A stretch of DNA of 64,000 nt. Source: Daucus carota subsp. sativus (Eukaryota > Streptophyta > Magnoliopsida > Apiales > Apiaceae). The translations under genes and the position numbers were made by a program. Below, piece by piece: positions 12,661-23,356 of the stretch; positions within the stretch are counted from its first letter, which is position 1; each line of letters opens with the position of its first letter. The notes under the pieces were generated by a model. The model was not told the DNA's origin. It ran no database searches and was given only the letters and a program-made list of their open reading frames with translations. The DNA lies in contig NC_030381.2 of NCBI RefSeq assembly GCF_001625215.2, positions 48,755,214-48,819,213 on the forward strand. Direction: 5' to 3'.

Positions 12661-14612
12661 TCAAGATTGACAATTAGTGATCCTTCTAACAAGGACAGGA
12701 GCACCATATTGAGGCTGCACCATGATCAGCATCATTGGGGCATGGACATATGATGGTGAAATCTCAAAGGAGAACTGTTTAATGATCATAGCTAGGATGA
12801 TTATAGCTTCAACCATAGCTAAATTCCGACCAATACAAATTCTGGAGCCTATCCCAAATGGAAAGTAAGCGCCCAAATGCTTTGGAGGTTCAACAAACCT
12901 TGCAGGATTAAACTCGTTGGCATCTGATCCCCATATCTTTGTGTCATGATGGACAACAGTTTGTGGCATGTACAATTCAGTTCCAGCTGGAATGTTTAAA
13001 CTGCCAATTTTGACATTCCTCAAAGTCTGCCTTGTGATAATATTATCAGGGGCATAAAGTCTCAGTGTTTCTTTTATTATCATGTTGACCTATCAATAAA
13101 ACAATAAGAAAATGACCAGATGTAAAAAAAATGTTGACAAGATTTGTCAACCATATATGATGTACCGAAAAATTTATATATATGTGTGACAATAGTTTTT
13201 AGACTATATTTCACTATTTTACTCGATTGTAAAATAGTGCAATTATATGTAATGCATGTCATATAAAATATTAACGATTTAGCAAGCCATAGACACAAAT
13301 TGTAATAAATTACTTACAATCTTCAATTCTTGAAAATTCTCTACGCATGGTTGCTCATTGTCTTTGCATACTCGAAAAACTTCTTCACGGGCTTTGTTTT
13401 GCCATTCTTGATGTTGTGCTAGAAGAAGAATTGCCCAAGTCAATGTATTTGCTGTTGCTTCCCATCCGAAGAATAATGTCTTGCCCTCGTTAATGACTTC
13501 CTCAGTATCCAAGCCTCCTCCGAGTTTATTCCTGTTACTACCAGACAGTAAAATGCTCAAGAAATTTTTTGAATTATCACTTGTTTTCTTATATGTTTCG
13601 ATAATCATCCTCATTGAGTCTCGAGTTTCTTTCTCCAATTTCCATCGCAGCTTGTTCGCATTAGTAGGCAAAAACCTGAATTTAAAAATATTTTAATTAG
13701 CCAAGACATAAAAAATGGATATGATATCAGGAAATTTAATTACAAAGGATGGGATTATAATAGAAATTTAAATAGTTTGGTGAAGGCTGTTTTTTTAAGA
13801 TCACCTAGATCCAGGTATATAAACATTCTGCATTGCTTGATAGCTCGGTAGTTTTTGTTGTTGTTGCAATTCAAAAATACGTTTCCCCTTTCCGAAAATG
13901 CTCCCAAATGCTGTTCTAGATGAAATTTCAGCTGCTAAATTATAGAATTCTGTATGAACATCTATCTCAAATGTGTCGCAGTGTCTTATTTTTTCTTCCC
14001 AATTATCCAACATCTTGCTTATACTAGTTACCATCTCTGGAACCCAAGCCTGTATAACATTAAAATCTATGAGCATGCTAAATGAAGGTAAAAGATGATT
14101 GAAAATGTAGGATTTAATCAAATGACTTTTACCTTCACTTTCTCCATATTGAATGCCGGGTTTGCTATCTTTCGGTGAGCAGCCCATTTGTGACCCATCA
14201 ATCCAGGAAGTCCGTCTCCAATGAGAGCCTTAGTCAAAGGATTGAAACTATCTCTATCAATGATATCCATTGTTCTGAACAACACCTCTTTGATCATATC
14301 TGGATCTACCAAAACTAACCTTGGCCTCACCCCAAACCAACATAAAAAAGTTCTTCCATACTTAGCTGACCACTGATAATAATCTGGCAACACACGATGC
14401 ACAATATCATGATTAAAAGGCATTGATTTTGATAGAACTTCATTTGTCATTCGTATCATCTCTCTTGTGTTTCCATACCATGGACGATAGCTTGGGCCAT
14501 TTACACCTTGTTTTTTGAAAAAATTTTGAATTCTCAATGGAACCCATATCACAAAGTAAAAAAGTTTTAAACTTGCAAGAATTAAAAAGATGAGAACACA
14601 AAAAAAGATCAT
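12661..14612 (-). CDS. Cytochrome P450, CYP72 clan (CYP721A-like)
   Basis: ER-anchored haem monooxygenase. The CYP72 clan includes hormone-inactivating and terpenoid enzymes; this protein's substrate cannot be read. Exons in transcription order: 14133-14612, 13805-14049, 13318-13675, 12661-13089. They join in frame to 503 aa, normal P450 length. An N-terminal membrane helix (residues 1-25) is followed by VNGPSYRPWYGN. The K-helix ExxR is ETLR at 368-371, the PERF region is FNPARF at 421-426, and the haem loop FPFGIGSRICIG places the cysteine ligand at 446. In helix I the motif reads FGWEATA: alanine 315 stands where the catalytic threonine normally follows the acidic residue. The frame and all other motifs are intact, so this looks like a diverged functional gene and not a pseudogene. 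CYP721A placement is from remembered family sequence and is less sure than the clan. Confidence 0.92.
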
Positions 14613-14681
14613 GGTTGCAGCTGTATAATTAAGTAAAGAAATGTGAGATATATGCTTGAAATAAAACTAGATGTTGCACAC

Positions 14682-14689
14682 TATTTATA
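14682..14689 (-). promoter_or_regulatory. TATA box of the P450 gene
   Basis: On the minus strand the sequence reads TATAAATA, about 70 bp upstream of the start codon, a normal plant core-promoter position. Confidence 0.65.
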
Positions 14690-14822
14690 CACAAAAGCAA
14701 TGCCTACCTACCCTAATATATAGTAATGGCATTATAATCTAAAACTAATAATATCTTAATTAATGCAGATTTGATTTTATAAGATTTGATCGGACAATAA
14801 TGAAGAATAACTTTTCATTAAC

Positions 14823-15285
14823 GGAGGTGTATTCGATTGAGATTTTAATAGATTGTTTTTAATTTATGGATTTTAACGGATTGTATGTGATTTTGATTTT
14901 GTGCGGATTTTGATAAGATATCGGAGACTTGACAGGATTTAAGCTAGCATAATGCTTCAGAATTCGATGGATTTTGGTGGGATTTCAAAAAACTTAGAAT
15001 ACATTGAAGAATCTCATAAAATTCATCATATTATGAAATCCAAAATAATCCATCAACATTTGAATACCATCAGATTTTAATGGATTTTAAACAATTCCAA
15101 TTGAATATCATCGGATTTTAAAATATAATTTAGAATCATAATTGAATACCACCAGATTTTGTAGCATAATTTAAAATCTCAACTGAATACCTGAAGATTT
15201 TAATGGATTTCAAACAATCCCAATCGAATACTCTCAGATTTCATGAATGAAAAAAATGCTTTAAAATCCCAATTTAATACACCCC
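14823..15285. mobile_element. MITE with ~25-bp inverted ends (GGGGTGTATT type)
   Basis: The left end GGAGGTGTATTCGATTGAG matches the reverse complement of the right end, AGGGGTGTATTAAATTGGG, and both continue into ATTTTAA. The interior repeats GATTTTAATGGATTT-like units. No coding capacity. No clean target-site duplication was seen, so the superfamily is left open. Confidence 0.7.
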
Positions 15286-15434
15286 TAAAACAAATCCAAT
15301 TGAAAATTAATATTAACGGAAGAATAATCTTATCATTATAAGATTAACATTATAACAGATGCAGAGGTAGATTTTAAAAGATTCTAGAGGTTGTTTGAAA
15401 ACATGCATTTCATATTAAATGATGGATTTCAAAT

Positions 15435-15988
15435 GGGATAAATATCAAGTTGGTGACTCGTTTCGTCCAAATGTATCAATTGAGTGACTGATTCCTAAAT
15501 TGACTCAAATGAGCCACTCATTAGAAAAATTTGTATAAAAAATATCATTCTATCGTTAGTCGAAATTTCGAAAGTACTATATATTAAGTTTTGCACATTT
15601 TTTATGAATGGTATTACATCTAAATGAAAGATTCCGAGTTCTAGTATTTTAGATAATATTTTTAGATTTTTAAAAATTTATCTCCTATTTATTTTTATTT
15701 AAATCAAATAAAACAATCAAAAAATTAAAAATAAATAGTTGATAAAATTTTAAAAATCTAAAAATATTAGCAAAAATAGTAGGACTCGGAATCTTTCATT
15801 TGGATGTAATACTATTCATAAAAAATGTGTGAAACTCAATATATAATATTTTCAAAATTTCGACTAACGATAGAATAATATTTTTGATACAAATTTTTCT
15901 AATGAGTGTCTAATTTGAGTCAATTTGGAAATCAGTCACTCAATTGATACATTTGGACGAAACGAGTCACCAACTTGATATTTATCCC
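15435..15988. mobile_element. Mutator-like foldback element, 10-bp target-site duplication
   Basis: The 554-bp element begins GGGATAAATATCAAG and ends with its exact complement. The outer ~57 bp of the two arms are identical, and pairing continues with few mismatches to the middle near 15700, so nearly the whole element is one long hairpin. GATTTCAAAT is duplicated perfectly at 15425-15434 and 15989-15998. A 9-11-bp duplication and very long inverted ends fit non-autonomous MULEs. The flanking DNA without the insert resembles 20795-20925, an independent copy of the same older repeat. A transcript through it would fold into double-stranded RNA. Confidence 0.9.
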
Positions 15989-16620
15989 GATTTCAAATAA
16001 CTGAATATGAGTTGTCATTTCAAATTCTCATTTTTATACTAACATTAGAATGTGTGGATTTCAAATAAAATTCAAATCCAAATTCCCAATCAGGTTATTT
16101 AATGAAATCTGAAATTTAAAATGAAATCTAGGTTCCAGAACTGGCCATTAAGGGATTTGTAATGTTATTGTAAATTTGTATTAACAAATTTAAATGTAAT
16201 ATATTTAAATATACAATAAAAGATTTCACGTTATTATATAATAATCAACCATGTGGATGTATTTAATTCAAAAATTAAAATTTGTGTTTTAGTGTTAAAT
16301 ATTGAGATTTTGTATTTGTTTAAATTTATTAGAATATGACGGTATTCAATCATAATTTTCAAATGTCAAATAAAATCTTGATATATTCATAGAAAATTTA
16401 TATTATTTTTCAACATCTTACGATATTCAATTAAGATTGATATAATCTTTTAGAATATTATAGTTTCATAACTCTATAAATTTTGTACCTTAAAAAATGT
16501 TGGATTTAATCGTAATTATATAAATTCAAAGATTATCGGTCATTTTTCTAAGACCGTCACGTTCTGAACGTTTAATTGTTAAACGTGCAACGTTTAAACT
16601 TTAAATGATATATGTTTAAA

Positions 16621-17096
16621 GAGTAAAGTCCTTGGAGTCGTCTTTCAGTGGAGTCACTCATTCTTCAAAATTGGATAAAATATAATTTAGTGGTTTCAGT
16701 TTTAATTTTTTTCTAACCATAATATTTTTGAACATCCAACAAGCTATAAGTTATGTTCTACAATGTAATCAATATGCACAACAATTAATTTTATAAATCG
16801 TAGGACATATTAAACAATTGTAGAACATAACGTCCTGCGATTTAAAAAAAATAATTGTTATGCATGTTGATTACGTTGTCAGACGTAATCTTTAGCTTGT
16901 AGGATGTTTAAAAATATTGTGGAACCAAAAAAAAATAAATTATCCAATTTTCAAGGCGATATGATTATGTCATTTGTCCAATTTCGATTATATCTGTAGA
17001 TGTCGTATGACTTTTCGTTATTAAATTTTTTTCCTTTTTAAAAAAAATGAGGACTCCAAAACTCCATCGAAATAAGGACTCCAAACAACTTAACTT
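16621..17096. mobile_element. Foldback element next to the microsatellite
   Basis: The left end (GAGTAAAGTCCTTGGAGTC) and right end (GACTCCAAACAACTTAACTT read on +) are inverted copies. The interior near 16720-16900 is also inverted, sharing blocks such as ACATCCAACAAGCTA and TAGCTTGTAGGATGT. No coding capacity. Exact borders and target-site duplication are uncertain because the flanks are AT-rich. Confidence 0.65.
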
Positions 17097-17234
17097 TATA
17101 TTTAAATATGTAACATTTGAATAAATACGTCTCATCAAATATATACATGTTTGGAAAATATTAGGAGTCTGAAAAGTGTTCTCAATTTTTTTCTCAAATC
17201 TAGTTGTCAATATATATTTGGCTCTCCTCACACT

Positions 17235-17421
17235 AATAATAGTGGTAGTAGTACTAGTACTAGTACTAATAATAATATTAATAACAACAACAACAACAAG
17301 AAAACAACAAGAAAACAACAAGAAAACAGAATAATAATAATAATAATAATAATAATATAATAATAATAATAATATAATAATAATAATAATAATATAATAT
17401 AATATAATAATAATAATAATA

Positions 17422-17457
<36 letters not shown>

Positions 17458-17465
17458 CATAATAA

Positions 17466-17506
<41 letters not shown>

Positions 17507-17678
17507 TAATAATAATAATAATAATAATATAATAATATAATATAATAATAATAATATAATAATAATAATAATAAGAATAATAATAAGAATAAGAATAATA
17601 ATAATAATAATAATATATAATAATAATATATAATAAATAATAATAAGACTAATAATAATAATAATATATAATAGATAA

Positions 17679-17714
<36 letters not shown>

Positions 17715-17942
17715 ATAACATAATATAATAATCATACTAATAATAATAAGACTCAATAATAATATCATACTCATAGATAATCATAATAATATAATAATAA
17801 TCATCATAATAATAATATAAAGCATTAATAATAATCATAATCATAATAATAATATAATCTATAATAATAATAATAAGCTAATATAACATACCTACTCTCA
17901 TATCCTCCTCCTAATAATAATAATAATAAAATAATATAATAA

Positions 17943-18007
<65 letters not shown>

Positions 18008-18915
18008 GAAGAATAATAATAATAATACTAATAATAATCATAATACTAATAAGAATAAGATCATAATAATAATAATAATAATAAGAATAATAATAATCCT
18101 AATAATAATAATACTAATACTACTAATAACCTAATAATACTCATAATAAGAATAATAATAATAATAATAATCCATAATAATATAAGAATAATAATAATCC
18201 TCATAATAAGAATAATAGACTAATAATAATCCTACTAATCCTAATAATCCTAATAATAATAATAATAATACTCTAATAATAATAATCATAATCCTCCGAA
18301 TAATCCTACTAATCCTCATAAGAATACTCCTAATAATAATAATAATAATAATATAATAATCATAACTCATAATAATAATCTCCTCCTCCTCATATCCTCC
18401 TCCTACTACTACTCATAATAATAATCATCATAATAAGATCCTATCATAATACTCAGAATAATAATCTCCTCCTCTCCTAAGAATAATCATCCTAATAATA
18501 ATAATCCTAATCCTAATCCTCCTAATCCTCCTCATAATCACTCCGAATAATCCTACTACATAATCCTCCTCATAATAACTAATCATCATCCTCCTAATAA
18601 TCCTCCTCCTCCTCCTAATAATCCTCCTAATAATAATAATAATCCTCATCCTAATACTAATCCTAATCCTACTCCTCCTCATAATAATATCCTCCTAATC
18701 CTCCGCCTCCTAATAATCCTCCTCCTCCTCTCCTCCTCCTCCTCTCCTAATCCTCCTCTACTAATCTACCTCCTCCTAATCCTCCTCCTCCTCATCCTCT
18801 CCTCCTAATCCTCCTCCTCCTCGCCTAATCCTCCTCCTCCTCCTCCTCCTAATCCATCCTCCTCCTCCTACTCATCCTAATAATCATCCTCCTCCTCCTA
18901 ATCCTCCTAATCCTA

Positions 18916-18952
<37 letters not shown>
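17235..18952. repeat. 1.7-kb trinucleotide microsatellite, AAT/TAA passing into TCC
   Basis: From the GTAGTAGTACTAGTACTAG start the sequence is almost wholly AAT-register repeats to about 18200. CCT and AATCCT units then gradually mix in, and 18580-18920 is mostly TCC/TAATCC before a last pure AAT run at 18921-18951. The + strand contains very few G residues. Long low-complexity ORFs of Ile/Tyr/Leu or Arg/Ile are by-products and are not genes. Irregular single-base slips could be real decay or long-read error. Confidence 0.95.
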
Positions 18953-18953
<1 letters not shown>

Positions 18954-19778
18954 GGACTCCCTTCATGCACAATAATCATCCAATTAAAATTAGTCAAAAT
19001 TCAGTTCGGTTCAGAATTAGACCGAACTAAAAAGAACAAAAATCACAATATTATTTTTTCTATAACATATGAGACAACCAATTTAAATATATTTAGAATA
19101 TTTCGATTTATCATGTTGGTAAGCTATTTGAATACCGATACTATGATACTATCAAACTTGGATAACTATCAAACTCATTACTCGAGTTAATAAATGATTT
19201 TCATCACTAATCATAATCTCCATGAGATCTCAATCAACTCACTAAATTGATTTAATGATAACAATAATCTCATTGCCGTTAATTTTTGAAAGGAAAACAG
19301 AGAAACATGTGACAGGTGACATGGCAAGCTATTAAAAGAAGTTGCAGATAAAATAAAAACAAAAATTGAAAGGAAAAAAAAAAAGAAACCAAAATATAAG
19401 GGAACAAAACTATTAGTTATACGTGGACATGCACTCTTCAAACAAAACTTCTCAAGCGAAACAAAAAGATGTATCGATAAGAACCCTCATCAAGCCTAAG
19501 AGATACATGTCGTTTCGTCTTATCTTGGATATTTTTGCTAAATATTGAATGTTGACGTATAAAGCAATAATTTTATTTTCTTAATTTTTAATTTTATTCT
19601 TAATTTTATTTGTATTATTTTAATAGGTTTCCGGGTCACATGTCAGTCGTGCCTTCATAAGTTCACAAGTCATAACATTTTTAAAAATTTTGTCTGGAAA
19701 GGTTTGAAGAGTCGTCTTCCATCTCTTGTCTTTTTCTTTTTTCTTCCTCAATTTAGTTGAAGGGCTTCCACTCGTTTT
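18953..19778. other. Intergenic, no gene seen
   Basis: Short ORFs only. No splice-consistent exons and no clear element ends were found. Confidence 0.4.
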
Positions 19779-20640
19779 GTTGGAAACGATAATGAAAATC
19801 ACAGCAACAATGTACAGAGCATTTATATTATATAAACAAAAACAGGCCAACGAAACCAAATCAATATAGCATGCACGAAGATCGTATACACAATAAATCA
19901 ACGACTGATAAATAACGACTGATAAAGGAGAGAAAGGCACACCTTACACCGTCGCTCGAATAACAAACAGAACAGCTGAGTCGCCGAGCCCCAAGATGAA
20001 GACTAGGTTGTTGTTGAAGTGAATATTGCCCCACTTACGTTGTGATAGGTTGCTGCAATGTTCGCTTCTAGGATAAAACAGCTCCGATCGATCCGTTCAC
20101 AGACACGTCAACGATCAACAACTCAGTTCGCCCGAGAACAATATGTATCTGTGTATATATCATAGTAGAGGGAGAGAGTGTAAGAGAGAAGAAGGAGAAT
20201 GATGGTTTTTTTTTTCCATATCAACTCAGTTGTCCAGGCTCACTATTTATAGTGAGGCCAAGCTGTAAGTGAAGCCACAAAACACATTGTCTAGATTCAT
20301 TTGTCCAGATTCAATGAATCTGTATCTATCAGGATTACTGACCAATTCATTTGTCCACATTCAATGAATCTGTATCTATAAGAGTTATTGACCAGATTCA
20401 TTTGTCCCAATTCAATGAATCTGTATGTATCAGAGTTACTGATCAGATTTATTTGTTCATATCCAATGAATCACATTCTCATTTCAAACTCTTGCAAGCC
20501 ATTAATTTCAACTCTGCTTCTATATGGATTTCACTAAGAAATGTCTTAGATCTGAATCATGAAAGTTTAAGTCCTCATAAAAAGGAAGAACCGATATGAC
20601 AATACATGCGATTAGAGTTTCTGAACACGGATCTGATAAT
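19779..20640. other. Promoter- or LTR-like fragment (candidate)
   Basis: This block is less AT-rich than its surroundings. On the minus strand a TATA box (CTATAAATAG, + 20243-20252, inside a CTCACTA/TAGTGAG hairpin at 20239-20256) lies just downstream of tandem 50-51-bp repeats. A pyrimidine-rich leader-like stretch and possible splice donors (ACGTAAGTGG) follow. Tandem repeats upstream of a TATA box are typical of Copia LTR U3 regions, and TGTTGGAA at the left edge (19778-19785) resembles a Copia LTR terminus. No matching second end, primer-binding site or target-site duplication was found. A truncated ordinary promoter is equally possible. Confidence 0.35.
20295..20474. repeat. Tandem repeat, 50-51-bp unit, about 3.5 copies
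   Basis: Units begin at 20295, 20345, 20396 and 20447 with ATTCATTTGTCC-like sequence, followed by ATTCAATGAATCTGTAT and a GTTACTGA-like segment. The last unit is partial and diverged. Each carries the palindrome ATTCAATGAAT or a close form. Confidence 0.9.
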
Positions 20641-21711
20641 GGTTTTTATGTGATGAAGTCAATTGTGATATTGATATTTTTAGAAAAGTTGATGCAATTT
20701 GGATTGTTTGGAATATGTTTGATCCCATTTTTAGTTTTAATAATTTTTAAATTTTATGTGTTAAACGATTAGGAAACAAATCAGCTTAGATTGCGTTTGA
20801 AAACATGTATTCCATTCAAATCATGTATTTCAAAGGACATGATTTGAGGTGTTATATCAAATTCTCAGTTTTATACTTGTATTTGTATATCCTGGATTTC
20901 CAATAAAATTCAAATCCATTTTTTTTTATCCTGACATGTCATTTGATCAAATTTAGGATATTAAATGAAATTCAAGTCCCCTCATGCCATAATTATTTTT
21001 AGGATGTTGTTTATTTTTCAACATGCTTGTATCAGTAACTGATGGTTTGTTCCGGTTATATTATATTTTGATTAACAGAAGTGCCTTTTTCCTTTGAAAA
21101 AATCCTTTTTCTGTCGAAAGCCCAAAGTAATTTGGATAACACAAATCATCACTGTACTTGAAGCCTAAAAGTGACCCGCCCTCGTTTACGTAATAAAAAT
21201 ATGAGTACAAGAGCCGGGGCTGGTGAATAGCATGTGCAAGAAGCCCCTGAGTCTCAAAATTTGTGGGCCCCAAAATTTTAAAGCTCGTAGATTATATATG
21301 TAGGCATATATAATTAACTTTATTTTTTATTATATGTTAATTAAAATTCTTTATTTATATATATGTTTTTGATGGTTAGTTGATTGCTATTAATATTGTT
21401 ATTGTATATAAACTGATATTACATATTCTAATGCTAGTATTTTATTTTAAAATTCTAATTATTTATTAATTTTTTTTTGAGATTTTGGTATTTTTTTATG
21501 TTAGTATTTTATTTTAATTTTAAGTATTATTGATTAAATTAGTTTTTGGGCCTCTTGTATTGATTCACTAAATATTTTTAGTGAATAATTAATATATAAT
21601 TATTTATTTTTTATGTTAGATAAATTAACATATTTAACATAAAAAATAAATACGGCTCAGACGATACACATTTTTTATTAAATGTTTTTCTTGTTTCAAG
21701 TTCTAAATTAA
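20641..21711. other. Repeat-derived intergenic DNA
   Basis: No gene. 20795-20925 is a diverged copy of the repeat that hosts the MULE foldback near 15400 (shared GTTTGAAAACATG, TCAAATTCTCA and AAATTCAAATCCA blocks). 21300-21700 is strongly AT-rich. Confidence 0.5.
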
Positions 21712-22481
21712 CTAGTTTCTTAACCCGTGCAAAGCACGGTTGCTTTAAATTATTTTTTAAATATATGTTATATTTTTTGTTCATCTTTTTTAAATTGAGA
21801 TTATTTATATTGTAAAAATAATTTAAAATTTATTTGTATTTTAAGTCATATTATATGTCTATATGTAAACATAAACTCACTATAATGATATTTATTAAAT
21901 TATAAATACAAAAAATATACACTATTTAAAATTTTATTATATAATTAAATTATCACCCACCTAAAATTTCTTATTATTTTTTTTTGCTAAGTGCTCATTA
22001 TTGTTGTATTAGATATATTATAGAATTTGGCAAAATTCGGTTAAAATCAATGACTAATTGGGAAAAAAATGGATTAATTGGTTGAAAATTACAAAATTTG
22101 TGGGAAAAATTTAAAATTTTAAAAATTATTATATATATTTATTATTTTTACATATATAAAATAAAATTAATTCTGAATAATGTATTCATCATTCTGATTA
22201 ATCACCAATTTTCTGATTTTTGTTTTTTATAACATTGGATATTTATTTTTATATTATTAAATCATAAATATCAATATATTACACATATATGTATTTGAAT
22301 TTTAATTATGAAGTAATAAATGCATATTAATGATTAGACATTAATGTCTAATAAATACGTTTGTAATAAAAGTCAATAATGACCTTCAAATATATAAATA
22401 TATGTATAATGAGTGAGGGGTAGACTCGTCATTTTGAATTAAATTACTCATGGTTGTTCTATTAGATATATAATAGATAGA
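21712..22481 (-). mobile_element. Non-autonomous Helitron-like element
   Basis: Read on the minus strand, the element starts TCTATCTATTATATATC after an A. It ends with a GC-rich hairpin (CCGTGC loop GCACGG, + 21725-21739), about ten bases and CTAG, followed by T. A 5' TC, a 3' hairpin before CTRR, no inverted ends and insertion between A and T are the Helitron hallmarks. There is no coding capacity over 770 bp. The exact 5' end could shift by four bases because TCTA is repeated. Confidence 0.65.
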
Positions 22482-22530
22482 TTTAAAATAAAACAAATTT
22501 ATGTGGTGCTAATAAAAGGCCCATATTTAA

Positions 22531-22890
22531 ATTTAGCACAAAGCCTTTTTTTGATTGAGCCGGGCCTGACAAGAGCATTTTCAAGCATGAACACTCCTTA
22601 GCTAAAAGTTGAGTTGACATACCAAAAATAGAAAATATAGCCAATATATTCAAAAATTCACAATCTAACCACAACAACATTTTGTCTATAATTTTAGTCA
22701 ACCTCATCTAAATGACTAAATTTATCGAACCTCTAAAAAATCTGTAGGAAAATTACACATCATTTATCACCATATTAAAGTGAATATTATATTTATAAGA
22801 ATCTAAATAGTGTTAATTTTCAAGTTGGTCACATTCAAAAATAATGTGTAAAACTTTATAAATAATATTTTTATTACTTGAATTCATATT
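22531..22890. mobile_element. MITE of the AAGAGCAT family
   Basis: It begins AAGAGCATTTTCAAGCATG. Much of its length matches the reverse complement of sequences inside intron 3 of aquaporin copy A (shared TTAGCTAAAA, GACATACCAAAAATA, TTACACATCATTTAT). Right border approximate. Confidence 0.6.
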
Positions 22891-22987
22891 TCAAAATACT
22901 TGTTTGATATTTATGGCCACTTTATTGACTATATTGATACCGTTTTGAGTTAAGCGATCAACTTGATACATTATGCCCACTTGAGCA

Positions 22988-23131
22988 CGATTGGATAGCC
23001 GAAGTGGTGGGTTTATCCTCTGTTGTCCCGGGACACCCGGGTTCGACTCTAGCTCACCTCGAGATTTATTAGAATAGATACTAATAATTTGTAAGGCGTA
23101 TAAGCCTGCATTGTCAAAAAAAAAAAAAAAA
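22988..23131 (+). mobile_element. tRNA-derived SINE
   Basis: The head carries RNA polymerase III promoter boxes: A-box-like TAGCCGAAGTGG at 22996-23007 and B-box GGTTCGACTCT at 23040-23050. A tRNA-unrelated tail follows, ending in 16 A residues at 23116-23131. It lies just upstream of the seipin gene in the same orientation. No exact target-site duplication was recognised. Confidence 0.75.
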
Positions 23132-23356
23132 TAGTAACATTGAAGCAACCGGTTCAGCAAATTTTAGATAAATTTTTTTTTCCCCCTCCAAATTTTAGAT
23201 AATTATTATATCTGGTAGGTTCAATTTAACCGCATTCTGGTAGCCTCTGAACCCAAATATTCTATTTTCACTTCCGGCAATCTCCATTTCACAACTAACT
23301 TTTCACGCAATCTATACATACACCTAAACACATTCTGTATCTATAATCACATTTCA

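Noticed and set aside
17278..18682. Long ORFs of Ile/Tyr/Leu or Arg/Ile inside the trinucleotide array
   Set aside because: They are the translation of AAT/TCC microsatellite DNA, with no start context or protein-like composition.
18580..18920. Possible interstitial telomere repeat (TAATCC-like units)
   Set aside because: Plant telomeres are TTTAGGG; the units here are GGATTA/GGA and grade into AAT repeats.
22996..23050. Functional tRNA gene
   Set aside because: A- and B-box-like sequences are present, but no full cloverleaf was seen and a non-tRNA tail with poly-A follows, so it fits a SINE.
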